In this document: positions 1 to 5,693 of the stretch, piece after piece
Layout of the letters: the number at the start of each line of letters is the position of its first letter
How positions within the stretch are numbered: position 1 is the first letter of the stretch
Origin: JAKBCQ01 sp021807585
GTDB taxonomy: Bacteria; Planctomycetota; Planctomycetia; Isosphaerales; Isosphaeraceae
NCBI GenBank assembly: GCA_027325115.1
Contig: DAHWFG010000036.1
Span: forward strand, 1 to 5,867
DNA: 5,867 nucleotides
Direction: 5' to 3'
Position numbers and translations under genes: made by a program
The notes under the pieces: model-generated
Told to the model about the DNA's origin: nothing
Database searches by the model: none
The model's input: the letters and a program-made list of their open reading frames with translations, nothing else

Positions 1-374
1 CGATCTGCCACCAACTCGGGGGCAAGGGAGCCAAGGTCGGACCGCAGCTCGACGGCATCGGCAGCCGCGGACTGGACCGCTTGATGGAAGACATCCTCGA
101 CCCCAATCGCAACGTCGATCAAACGTTCCGCGTCACGAACCTGGCGCTCAAAAGCGGCGAACTTGTTTCGGGGCTCGTTCTCCGCGAAGAAGGCGCGATC
201 GTCGTCGTCGCCGACGCTCAGGGGAAGGAAATTCGCGTCCGCGCCGATCAAATCGAGGAACGCGCAACCGCTCAACTTTCCCCCATGCCCGCCGATCACG
301 CCGATCGCATCGCCGAGACCGACTTTTATCAACTGATCGGTTATCTGATTCAAGCCTCCAAGACTTCTAAATAG
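1..374 (+). CDS. C-terminal fragment of a PVC-type heme-binding (cytochrome c-like) protein
   Basis: The reading frame is already open at base 3 and runs to TAG at 372-374, so this is the last 123 residues of a larger protein whose start lies outside the window. The first residues read I-C-H-Q-L-G-G, the end of a CxxCH heme c attachment motif whose first Cys is cut off. They are followed by a G-P-x-L-x-G-I-G-S-R segment and then E-D-I-L-D-P-N-R-N. After that come a beta-rich stretch (GELVSGLVLREEG...) and an S-P-M-P segment whose Met could be the distal heme ligand. This order matches the planctomycete/verrucomicrobial putative heme-binding domain (TIGR02603-like), usually found at the C-terminus of large secreted proteins with dehydrogenase-like or HEAT-repeat parts. 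A periplasmic electron-transfer role is inferred from the family. An internal TTG/ATG near 81-86 is not a credible start because the domain continues upstream of it. Confidence 0.85.
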   Translation, partial: ICHQLGGKGAKVGPQLDGIGSRGLDRLMEDILDPNRNVDQTFRVTNLALKSGELVSGLVLREEGAIVVVADAQGKEIRVRADQIEERATAQLSPMPADHADRIAETDFYQLIGYLIQASKTSK

Positions 375-446
375 ATAATCCCGTTTATGTGAACGACTCG
401 GCCGTGTAATCCGGGCCTTAATAGCCGAATCGATCGAATCTGCGGT
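375..446. other. Convergent intergenic gap
   Basis: This 72-base gap lies between the end of the heme-binding protein (+) and the end of the M24 peptidase (-). Both genes run toward it, so it should hold transcription ends. I see GGCC words that could pair as a four-base stem, but no convincing GC-rich hairpin followed by a T-run on either strand, so no intrinsic terminator is called. Confidence 0.5.
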
Positions 447-1628
447 TCATAGTTTCTTGGATGTATTTAACATCAACCGATGAAAGGTAAGGCGTTCGTA
501 GCCGTCGGCGACGATGCGGTAATTGCGCTCGAATCGCATTCCCAAAACACCATCTTGATAAAAGCCCGGTTCGAGCGTGACGACGTCGCCGATTTCGAGC
601 GTATCGTCGCTATCGGGAACGATGAACGGCGGCTCGGGATGCGCCAGGCCGATTCCGTGTCCCGCGTGCGAAGGAAAGCATGATTTGGTTTCAAAGCCCC
701 GCGTGCGATACACGTTCCGAACCGCGGCGTCGACCGTGCACGCCTGCGCCCCTCCGCGGAGAGCGGATTCTCCCGCGGAGAGGGCGTCGATGCAGAGATC
801 GAATCGATCGCGCTCGATTGGATCGGGTTCGACCCCGCCGACTTTGAAGGTATTGGCGAAATCGCCGCGATAACCGTGGACGACGACCGAATAATCGAGG
901 ATGAACAGATCGCCTCGGGCGATCACGCGATCGCTCGGCGGACCGCCGATTTTTTGACACCTCGGCCCCGAAACAAAATCGCCGTAGACGATCGCGGGCT
1001 CTCCCAGCGTTCTCGTCGCGGCGTTGGAGACGATCCAATACGCGTCGAATTCAGTCATTCCTGGGCCGATCTCGCCGAGCGCCGCTGCGAAGCCCGCCTC
1101 CCCGGCGGCGATTGAAAGGCGTAAAAGCGCAAGTTCGTCATCATGTTTAAAACGACGCTCGCGTTCGGCGATCGGGGCGATCTCGACGAGTTCGATTTTG
1201 GGATCGATGTCCTTCAGCCGATCGATCAACGACGAAGGCATGTACGCCTGATCGACGCCGATTCGTGGATGTGAACCGATAAATGGCTTGATCGTCTCGA
1301 TCGTCGCTTCGATCCGCACGTCGGCGCGGTTGCGCGCCGAGCGTTTTCCCTCGTACCAAACCGGGGCGATAATCTCATCAACATGCGAGCGTTCGAGAAA
1401 CGGGCGTGCGACGTTGTCGGAAACGAGGGTTGCGCGGTCGGGAGCGACGATGAGGAACGCTCCCGATCCGACCGCGTTGAAAACGAACGGCGACGGGTAA
1501 TAATTCCCCAGCCTAACGAGTTCGCGCGGGTCGGCGACGATCAAGAGGTTGCAAGCGAGCGATCGGCTCGCCTCGGCCGAAAGCGATTTCCGCCGAATCC
1601 GGCATCCCTCGGCCGAAAGCGAAGCCAT
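447..1628 (-). CDS. M24 family metallopeptidase (aminopeptidase P / Xaa-Pro dipeptidase-like)
   Basis: This is a 393-residue protein with the two-part layout of aminopeptidase P and prolidase. An N-terminal creatinase-like domain (about 20-150) contains the typical LLIVADPRELVRLGNY strand-turn region. A C-terminal pita-bread catalytic domain spans about 160-385. All five expected dinuclear metal ligands are visible: D245 (LDYS), D256 (YRGDFANT), H324 (GHGIG), E353 (LEPGFY) and E367 (RFERNY). H330 is the usual second active-site His. The family removes N-terminal residues next to proline or splits Xaa-Pro dipeptides. No signal peptide is seen, so a cytoplasmic enzyme is likely. The frame stays open far upstream inside the DUF1080 gene, but that part is a shadow. 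I chose ATG at 1628 because GAGG (1640-1637) sits 8 bases before it; GTG at 1637 is the alternative. The SD overlaps the stop of the preceding gene, which suggests translational coupling. Exact substrate is unknown; creatinase-type activity cannot be excluded. Confidence 0.9.
   Translation of the reverse strand: MASLSAEGCRIRRKSLSAEASRSLACNLLIVADPRELVRLGNYYPSPFVFNAVGSGAFLIVAPDRATLVSDNVARPFLERSHVDEIIAPVWYEGKRSARNRADVRIEATIETIKPFIGSHPRIGVDQAYMPSSLIDRLKDIDPKIELVEIAPIAERERRFKHDDELALLRLSIAAGEAGFAAALGEIGPGMTEFDAYWIVSNAATRTLGEPAIVYGDFVSGPRCQKIGGPPSDRVIARGDLFILDYSVVVHGYRGDFANTFKVGGVEPDPIERDRFDLCIDALSAGESALRGGAQACTVDAAVRNVYRTRGFETKSCFPSHAGHGIGLAHPEPPFIVPDSDDTLEIGDVVTLEPGFYQDGVLGMRFERNYRIVADGYERLTFHRLMLNTSKKL
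1571..1622. repeat. 16-bp direct repeat, 36 bp apart, in the peptidase N-terminus
   Basis: The word CCTCGGCCGAAAGCGA occurs at 1571-1586 and again at 1607-1622. The offset is 36 bases, an exact 12 codons, so both copies are read in the same frame of the M24 gene as S-L-S-A-E followed by G or A (residues 3-8 and 15-20). It looks like a small in-frame duplication at the extreme N-terminus, before the conserved domain. Confidence 0.8.
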
Positions 1629-1636
1629 ATCGTTCA

Positions 1637-1640
1637 CCTC
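1637..1640 (-). promoter_or_regulatory. Shine-Dalgarno of the M24 peptidase, overlapping the upstream stop
   Basis: On the minus strand the end of the DUF1080 gene reads TGAGG, so the TGA stop (1641-1639) shares bases with a GAGG ribosome site (1640-1637). Eight bases (1636-1629) separate it from ATG at 1628. The arrangement decides the start and implies that ribosomes finishing the first gene can begin the second. Confidence 0.7.
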
Positions 1641-2337
1641 AAGGAAGCGGTGCGATCCAGATGTTACGATATTCAACGAGGTTGCCGTGATCCTGAAGCA
1701 GGATCGGCCCGTCCGAGCCTTCTTCAAGGTCGACTCCGCCGGGCGTTTTGACGATCTCTTGATCGTCAATCGTTTTGATTCCGTTCCAGACGACGGTGAC
1801 TCGCGCCTTTTTGACGATTTTGCCGTTCTCGACCTTCGCCTTGTGGAACACGACATCATACGTTTGCCACTGAAGCGGCGGTTTGGCGGCGTTGACCGAC
1901 GGGATGATTTGCTTATAAATCGATCCGCAGTCGTCGTTACCGAGCTTGAGCCCGTAGGAATCGAGAACCTGGAGTTCGTAGATTCCTCCGAGGTAGATTC
2001 CGCTGTTGCCGCGAGCCTGGCCTTTCGCCTTCGGCATATAAGGGCAATTGAATTCAATGTGCATTTGAAAATCGCCGAATGTCTTTTCGGTTTTGATGTT
2101 TCCCTTGCCCGGGGCGACCGAAAGGACTCCGTCTTCGACGGTCCACGCGGCGGTCGATTTGCCGTCGGCCTTCGTCCAGCCCGCCAAGCTCTTGCCGTCA
2201 AAAAGAACGACCGCTCCCTCGGGGGGCTTCATTCCCATCGTTTTGTCGTTCGGTTTGGGAGAGTCTTGCGCGCTTAAGGCGGCGTTCGCGGCCCAAATCA
2301 AGACGATCCCGATCGAAGAATATCGATGTCGCATCAT
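1639..2337 (-). CDS. Secreted DUF1080 / 3-keto-disaccharide hydrolase domain protein
   Basis: This is a 232-residue protein. Residues 1-23 form a signal peptide: basic MMRHR, hydrophobic IGIVLIWAANAAL, cleavage likely after A23 (LSA|QD). There is no lipobox Cys, so export to the periplasm rather than lipidation is expected. The rest, about 40-232, is one DUF1080 domain (PF06439, concanavalin-like beta sandwich). It shows the usual landmarks VVLFDGKSLAGW (43-54), GNSGIYL (110-116), YELQVLDSYG (120-129), CGSIYKQ (137-143) and LQWQTYDVVF (155-164). Members are linked to cleavage of 3-keto-glycosides or to polysaccharide binding. The exact substrate here is unknown. The start at 2337 is set by AGGAG at 2350-2346 with an 8-base spacer. 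An in-frame ATG at 2370 would put 11 extra residues before the signal peptide and lacks this SD. The next gene begins directly at its stop, forming a two-gene unit with the M24 peptidase. Confidence 0.92.
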   Translation of the reverse strand: MMRHRYSSIGIVLIWAANAALSAQDSPKPNDKTMGMKPPEGAVVLFDGKSLAGWTKADGKSTAAWTVEDGVLSVAPGKGNIKTEKTFGDFQMHIEFNCPYMPKAKGQARGNSGIYLGGIYELQVLDSYGLKLGNDDCGSIYKQIIPSVNAAKPPLQWQTYDVVFHKAKVENGKIVKKARVTVVWNGIKTIDDQEIVKTPGGVDLEEGSDGPILLQDHGNLVEYRNIWIAPLP

Positions 2338-2345
2338 ATTAAAAA

Positions 2346-2350
2346 CTCCT
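2346..2350 (-). promoter_or_regulatory. Shine-Dalgarno of the DUF1080 gene
   Basis: AGGAG on the minus strand lies 8 bases (TTTTTAAT) before the ATG at 2337. It selects this ATG over the upstream in-frame ATG at 2370 and over the ATG immediately following at 2334. Confidence 0.75.
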
Positions 2351-2397
2351 GCAAGGTAGGAAAACAACATGGGACCCGCGAGACGGAATGCGTATTC

Positions 2398-2425
2398 AGT
2401 TTAGCGTCGCCGCGCGCGGGATCAA
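2398..2425 (-). promoter_or_regulatory. Weak sigma-70-like promoter candidate for the DUF1080-M24 unit
   Basis: Read on the minus strand there is TTGATC (2425-2420), a 16-base spacer and TAAACT (2403-2398). Each hexamer matches the consensus at four of six positions. Transcription would start near 2391 and leave a leader of roughly 54 bases before the ATG at 2337. The match is modest and promoter consensus in planctomycetes is poorly known, so this is a suggestion only. Confidence 0.3.
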
Positions 2426-2439
2426 TCGTCACGCGGCGA
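2407..2439. repeat. Inverted repeat flanking the candidate -35 box
   Basis: TCGCCGCG at 2407-2414 is the exact reverse complement of CGCGGCGA at 2432-2439, with 17 bases between the arms. The candidate -35 hexamer (2420-2425) lies in the middle. It could be an operator or a chance match in GC-rich DNA; nothing in the window encodes an obvious regulator. Confidence 0.35.
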
Positions 2440-2480
2440 ATCGTCGCCGAGAGCGTTTCCATCGAGAGGTCTCATCCACC

Positions 2481-2526
2481 TATAAGATATAATAATAAAA
2501 AAGAATATATATAACTATATAAATAA
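2481..2526. other. Extremely AT-rich tract beyond fetB; possible weak terminator
   Basis: From 2481 to the fetB stop codon (2527-2529) only three of 49 bases are G or C, inside otherwise GC-rich DNA. On the minus strand, downstream of fetB, it contains a TATATA/TATATA self-complement (2521-2516 with 2513-2508), followed closely by a run of six T (2502-2497) and further T-rich sequence. A pure A-T stem with a two-base loop is weak, so termination is possible but not convincing. The whole gap from fetB to DUF1080 (2338-2526) holds no gene that I can support. Confidence 0.45.
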
Positions 2527-3375
2527 TTACTCGGACCGTCCGTGATCGTCGAGCATTTCGAGGCGCAGGCGATGATCGACGGTGAAGTGGCGGCGGAGCC
2601 GAAGCCGCAGGACGATCAGCACGCCGAGGCAGACGGTACTTACGATCAAAAAATAGATCATAATCTGATATCGAAGCGCCGGTGCGACGTCGCTCCCCGC
2701 GAGGATTTGTCCCGTCATCATTCCTGGGATCGAGACGACCCCGGCGATCATCATGCTGTTGATCGTGGGGGTGAGCCCGGCTTTGACCGCGGCGCGGAGC
2801 GCCGGGAGCGCCGCTTGTCGCGCCGTGGCGCCGAGCGCAAGTCTCGTTTCGACGCGGTCTCGGTCGGCTTTTAACTCGGATTCGAGCCGTTCGGCGGCGA
2901 GCGCGACTCCGTGTACGCTGTTGCCGAGCACCATGCCGATCAGCGGGATGATCGTCCGCGTCGCGTACCACGGCTCGACGCGCAGCGCCAGACGGATTCC
3001 GACCGTCATCGTCAACAGCGCCGCGAGCGTGATCGCCAAAAACGCCTCGATCCGAAGCCCCCAGACGCTCCGCCTACGACTCGTACCCCGCGAACCGACC
3101 GTGAGAGCCGAAACGATCAGCATCGCCAGACAAACGACAATCGACGTGAGCGGGCTGGGATTGGCGAAGATCCATTCGAGCACGACCCCCAGCAACAGAA
3201 TCTGCGCGACGAGCCGTGTCGCCGCGATCAACAACGACCTCACCTGGCCGAGCCGCCGCAAAGTCAAAATCGCCGCGCACAGCCAGAGCGGGATCGAAGC
3301 GATCACAAGACCGATCCAATCGGGCGCGACGACCGCGGGAAGAGAATCTGATAATATGATATGAGAATAATTCAA
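2527..3375 (-). CDS. fetB: FetB-like ABC permease (UPF0014, putative iron exporter)
   Basis: This is a 282-residue multi-pass membrane protein of the UPF0014 / YbbM family (E. coli FetB is somewhat shorter). Hydrophobic segments fall near 18-37, 48-70, 75-94, 110-131, 141-160, 204-222 and 236-257. The family-typical stretches are clear: IPLIGMVLGNSVHG (143-156), the cytoplasmic coupling segment ETRLALGATARQAA (176-189), LTPTINSMMIAGVVSIPGMM (201-220) and TGQILAGSDVAPALRYQIMI (221-240). In E. coli the FetAB pair is linked to iron export and oxidative-stress resistance; the same role here is inferred. The start is unusual: TTG at 3375, chosen because AAAGG (3388-3384) precedes it by 8 bases and no in-frame ATG occurs nearby. 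The charged C-terminal tail after about 258 is longer than in E. coli. It lies 57 bases after fetA on the same strand, so the two are almost certainly one operon. Confidence 0.9.
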   Translation of the reverse strand: MNYSHIILSDSLPAVVAPDWIGLVIASIPLWLCAAILTLRRLGQVRSLLIAATRLVAQILLLGVVLEWIFANPSPLTSIVVCLAMLIVSALTVGSRGTSRRRSVWGLRIEAFLAITLAALLTMTVGIRLALRVEPWYATRTIIPLIGMVLGNSVHGVALAAERLESELKADRDRVETRLALGATARQAALPALRAAVKAGLTPTINSMMIAGVVSIPGMMTGQILAGSDVAPALRYQIMIYFLIVSTVCLGVLIVLRLRLRRHFTVDHRLRLEMLDDHGRSE

Positions 3376-3383
3376 AATGAAAA

Positions 3384-3388
3384 CCTTT
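3384..3388 (-). promoter_or_regulatory. Shine-Dalgarno supporting the TTG start of fetB
   Basis: AAAGG on the minus strand lies 8 bases (TTTTCATT) before the TTG at 3375. It stands in AT-rich DNA where a G-pair is conspicuous, and it is the main reason for choosing a TTG start. Confidence 0.55.
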
Positions 3389-3392
3389 AAAT

Positions 3393-3415
3393 ATAATTGA
3401 ACAGCAATAATTGAA
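3393..3415. repeat. 9-bp direct repeat in the AT-rich fetA-fetB spacer
   Basis: ATAATTGAA occurs at 3393-3401 and 3407-3415, a 14-base period (TTCAATTAT on the transcribed strand). The 57-base spacer (3376-3432) has only about 12 G/C bases, far below the flanking genes. The repeats could be a protein site, or by-products of low-complexity sequence. Confidence 0.5.
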
Positions 3416-3432
3416 TAAAATGATCCTTGAAT

Positions 3433-4215
3433 TCAAGAATCGTCGGATCGTTCGATCGGGTCCCAGGCGGCGGGGGCGGTTCGCGTCAGGACTTCGGCGG
3501 TTGGTCCGAGATCGACGACGCGGCCTCGTTCGAGGACGACGGCGATCGCGCCGAAACGAGCCGCTTGTTCGCGTTGATGCGTGACGACGATCGTCCTGAG
3601 GCCGTTGTCGGCGGCTCGGTTGGCGAGCAGTTCGACGACGATCCTTGCCGCCGCGGGATCGAGCGCCGAGGTCGGTTCGTCGAGGCAGAGGATTTCGGGA
3701 TCGGCGGCGAGCGCGGTCGCGATCGCGAGGCGTTGGCGTTCGCCACCCGAAAGCGCCGAGACATCGCGATCGAGCCACGACCGATCGAGCCCGACTTCGG
3801 CGAGGAGGTCGCTCAAGGAAGCGTCGGTCGGCGGAGTGACACCGTGAATCTCGAAGGGATAAAGGAGATTGTCGGCGACGCTCCCGGGCAATCCTCGAGG
3901 CGCCTGGAATACCATGCCGATCTTCCTCCGCACGGTTCGCGCGGGACGATCGGCGAGCGACTCGTCGCCGAGGAGCACGGAACCGTCGGTCGGATCGTCG
4001 AGCCGATTCAAGAGCCGCAATAGTGAACTCTTGCCCGCTCCCGACGCCCCCAGTATGACATAACTTCGTGCCGGCTCGAACGTCAGATCGATTCCGTCGA
4101 GGACGTTCACGCCGCCTCGTCGCAATCGAGCTCCGATCAGCCGTAACGGCAGCCCCGAGCGCCAATCGTGTCGGCGATTCGCGCGCGTCCTGGAGATCGA
4201 TTTCATGTAAAACAT
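3433..4215 (-). CDS. fetA: FetA-like ABC transporter ATP-binding protein
   Basis: This is a 260-residue ABC ATPase. Motifs in order: Walker A GASGAGKSS (56-64), Q-loop MVFQ with Q104, signature LSGGERQRL (155-163), Walker B ILCLDEP with D179 and E180, D-loop SALD (183-186) and H-switch VTHQ with H213. The segment GLPGSVADNLLYPFEIHG (108-125) resembles the Fet/YbbL region after the Q-loop. With the adjacent FetB it should form a dimeric inner-membrane exporter, probably for iron; the substrate is inferred from the family. The first ~22 residues are a basic extension (SRTRANRRHDWRSG) before the ABC fold, making it longer than E. coli FetA. I chose ATG at 4215, preceded by GGGA (4224-4221) at 5 bases; ATG at 4206, three codons in, is an alternative without an SD. 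The frame remains open upstream opposite the GTPase gene, but that part lacks ABC features. Confidence 0.9.
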   Translation of the reverse strand: MFYMKSISRTRANRRHDWRSGLPLRLIGARLRRGGVNVLDGIDLTFEPARSYVILGASGAGKSSLLRLLNRLDDPTDGSVLLGDESLADRPARTVRRKIGMVFQAPRGLPGSVADNLLYPFEIHGVTPPTDASLSDLLAEVGLDRSWLDRDVSALSGGERQRLAIATALAADPEILCLDEPTSALDPAAARIVVELLANRAADNGLRTIVVTHQREQAARFGAIAVVLERGRVVDLGPTAEVLTRTAPAAWDPIERSDDS

Positions 4216-4352
4216 CGTATTCCCAAGGTAACGAACCCCGCGGTTCGAGGCGACGCGTTCGGTCGGGATGTTTCGCGACCTTCGCAACGATTTCCCGAGT
4301 GACCGAACCGCCTCCGTGCTATTTGAATCCCGAACTTCATCGATAAGATTAT
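4216..4352. promoter_or_regulatory. Divergent intergenic region between fetA and the GTPase gene
   Basis: These 137 bases separate two genes transcribed away from each other, so promoters for both should lie here. There is an exact inverted repeat GTTCGGTC (4257-4264) / GACCGAAC (4301-4308), 44 bases centre to centre. A small hairpin CGAACC (4232-4237) / GGTTCG (4242-4247) would lie in the fetA leader about 17-32 bases before its ATG. I found no clear -35/-10 pair in either direction and no recognisable Fur-box-like site. Confidence 0.5.
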
Positions 4353-5660
4353 ATGCCGATAGATATTTGGACACGACTGAAACCTTGGCGGGCGATCCGC
4401 TGCCCTTTCTGTTTCGAGAGGTTTCGCGCCTACGAGATGCACATGCGATGCCAAAGTTCGATATGTCGCACCGATTATTCGAGAGGGATCCCCGATCCGA
4501 TCCTTGACCGCGCGACGCAAGGGCCGCGGGGGGGGAAATCGGCGCGGGGGTCGACGATTCCTCGGCCGTGGTGGACCGATCCGCGTCGCGACAAAGCACG
4601 CGGCATCTTTCGCTTTCTTGATTATTTCATCCTTCCTCGATCGGTTGTTTGCGCCAAGTGCGAGCGGCGGGTCGATACGCGTTTGTGCCCGAAGTGCCAC
4701 GCGATTTTGCCCGAATCGGTCGTCAAGCTCGCCGCGGGGCACGTGGCGATTTTGGGACCGCAGTCGGTCGGCAAGACGACTTTCATCACCGTTTTGATCC
4801 ATGAATGCGATCATAAGATTGGTCCCGAGCACGGCTTTGTTCTCGATCCCCTGACCGACGAAATCCGCGAACGGTACGAGAGTCATTATCACTCGTTCAC
4901 GTATGGAGGAGCAAGCGGGGGAGGGGGGGATCCGTCGGGTTACGCCGCTGCGCCGCGGCGGATCAGCCACATGGGAACGCCCGGTGTCGACACCAACCCC
5001 GAGATCCTCAAGCCGCTTGTTTTCCGGCTGATGAGGCGCGGCGAGGGGCGAATCGCGGGGACTCTCTTGTCTTTCTTCGATTCGGCTGGGGAGGACTGGG
5101 AGATGAACGTCGACCGCTTGCGGAGCGAGGCGCTTTATATCAAGCACGCGCGCGGGCTCCTCTTTTTGCTCGATCCGTTACGGATTCGAGCGGTGATGAG
5201 CGATCCTCGGATTCGCTTAACCGAGAAGGAGCGACACGTCGCCGCGGCGGATTATCTTGACGACGCGCGCAAGCTCGCGACTTTTTTTCCCGATCAAACC
5301 GAAAAAACGACGCGCACTCCGTTGGCGATCTGTTTGAATAAGCTCGACCGTTGGGGGAAGCTGATGGAACCGGGGTCGGCGATTCATACGTGGGCGTGTT
5401 CGGTTCCCTCTCGTCCCGCGGATCGCGAGCTCGACGCGACGATCGACCGCGAGGTGCGGAAATCGCTCGAGCGCTGGGGCGCCGCGGGCTTTCTCGAATA
5501 TATGGCGGTCAAATTTCCCAATCACCGATTTTTCGTCTGCTCGGCGCTCGGCGACGCCGCGCAGGAACGCGACGACGCCCCCCAGCCGTTGCCGACTCCG
5601 TTGCTCGTCGATCGGCCGCTCCTCTGGTTGCTTCAACAACAAGGCGTTCTTCGTGATTAA
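4353..5660 (+). CDS. Zinc-ribbon TRAFAC-like GTPase, resembling double-GTPase type 2 families
   Basis: This is a 435-residue protein. Two cysteine clusters open it: C17-x2-C20...C33-x4-C38, and C100-x2-C103...C112-x2-C115, the second a classic zinc ribbon. A GTPase domain follows: G1/Walker A GPQSVGKTT (135-143), G3/Walker B FFDSAGED (241-248) with D243 and G246, G4 NKLD (329-332) and a G5-like CSAL (396-399). Between G1 and G3 is a long insertion with a flexible Gly-rich part (GGASGGGGDPSG, 185-196). No membrane segment or signal peptide is seen, so it is cytoplasmic. The layout recalls the DO-GTPase2-like families proposed for bacterial conflict systems; GTP use is well supported, the biological role is not. 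The ATG at 4353 is forced, since an in-frame TAA lies at 4344. The SD is weak. Poly-G runs of 8 (4528-4535) and 7 (4923-4929) lie inside the gene. The next gene starts 33 bases downstream. Confidence 0.85.
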   Translation: MPIDIWTRLKPWRAIRCPFCFERFRAYEMHMRCQSSICRTDYSRGIPDPILDRATQGPRGGKSARGSTIPRPWWTDPRRDKARGIFRFLDYFILPRSVVCAKCERRVDTRLCPKCHAILPESVVKLAAGHVAILGPQSVGKTTFITVLIHECDHKIGPEHGFVLDPLTDEIRERYESHYHSFTYGGASGGGGDPSGYAAAPRRISHMGTPGVDTNPEILKPLVFRLMRRGEGRIAGTLLSFFDSAGEDWEMNVDRLRSEALYIKHARGLLFLLDPLRIRAVMSDPRIRLTEKERHVAAADYLDDARKLATFFPDQTEKTTRTPLAICLNKLDRWGKLMEPGSAIHTWACSVPSRPADRELDATIDREVRKSLERWGAAGFLEYMAVKFPNHRFFVCSALGDAAQERDDAPQPLPTPLLVDRPLLWLLQQQGVLRD

Positions 5661-5693
5661 CCAAATTCTTATATCTAAGAAAGATGGCGTGTA

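Noticed and set aside
398..418. Possible terminator hairpin from GGCC words in the convergent gap
   Set aside because: The stem is only about four base pairs with a ten-base loop and has no T-run on either side.
1629..2201. Upstream extension of the M24 peptidase frame, making a 584-residue protein
   Set aside because: This part lies opposite in phase to, and fully inside, the well-supported DUF1080 gene. Its residues are low-complexity Arg/Ser-rich with no domain landmarks, and a good SD precedes the ATG at 1628.
1549..2277. Plus-strand open frame of 242 codons antisense to the DUF1080 gene
   Set aside because: It is a shadow of GC-rich codon use on the other strand; it shows no motif, has no clear SD, and the minus-strand product is a clear family member.
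2488..2493. TATAAT word on the plus strand
   Set aside because: It sits in a low-complexity AT tract and no plus-strand gene follows it; a chance match is expected there.
2326..2514. Small plus-strand frame (62 codons) in the gap between DUF1080 and fetB
   Set aside because: It has no convincing SD or homology, and its end is simply the AT-rich tract; coding is not supported.
4323..4349. TTGAAT / TAAGAT as a promoter for the GTPase gene
   Set aside because: The spacer is only 15 bases and the -10-like word ends 3 bases before the ATG, so transcription would begin inside the gene.
4216..4599. Upstream extension of the fetA frame
   Set aside because: It runs opposite the start of the GTPase gene and across the intergenic region, carries no ABC feature, and has plausible starts at 4215 and 4206 behind it.
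4203..5147. Minus-strand open frame of 314 codons opposite the GTPase gene
   Set aside because: It is Arg/Pro-rich shadow translation with no recognisable domain, whereas the plus strand encodes intact GTPase motifs.
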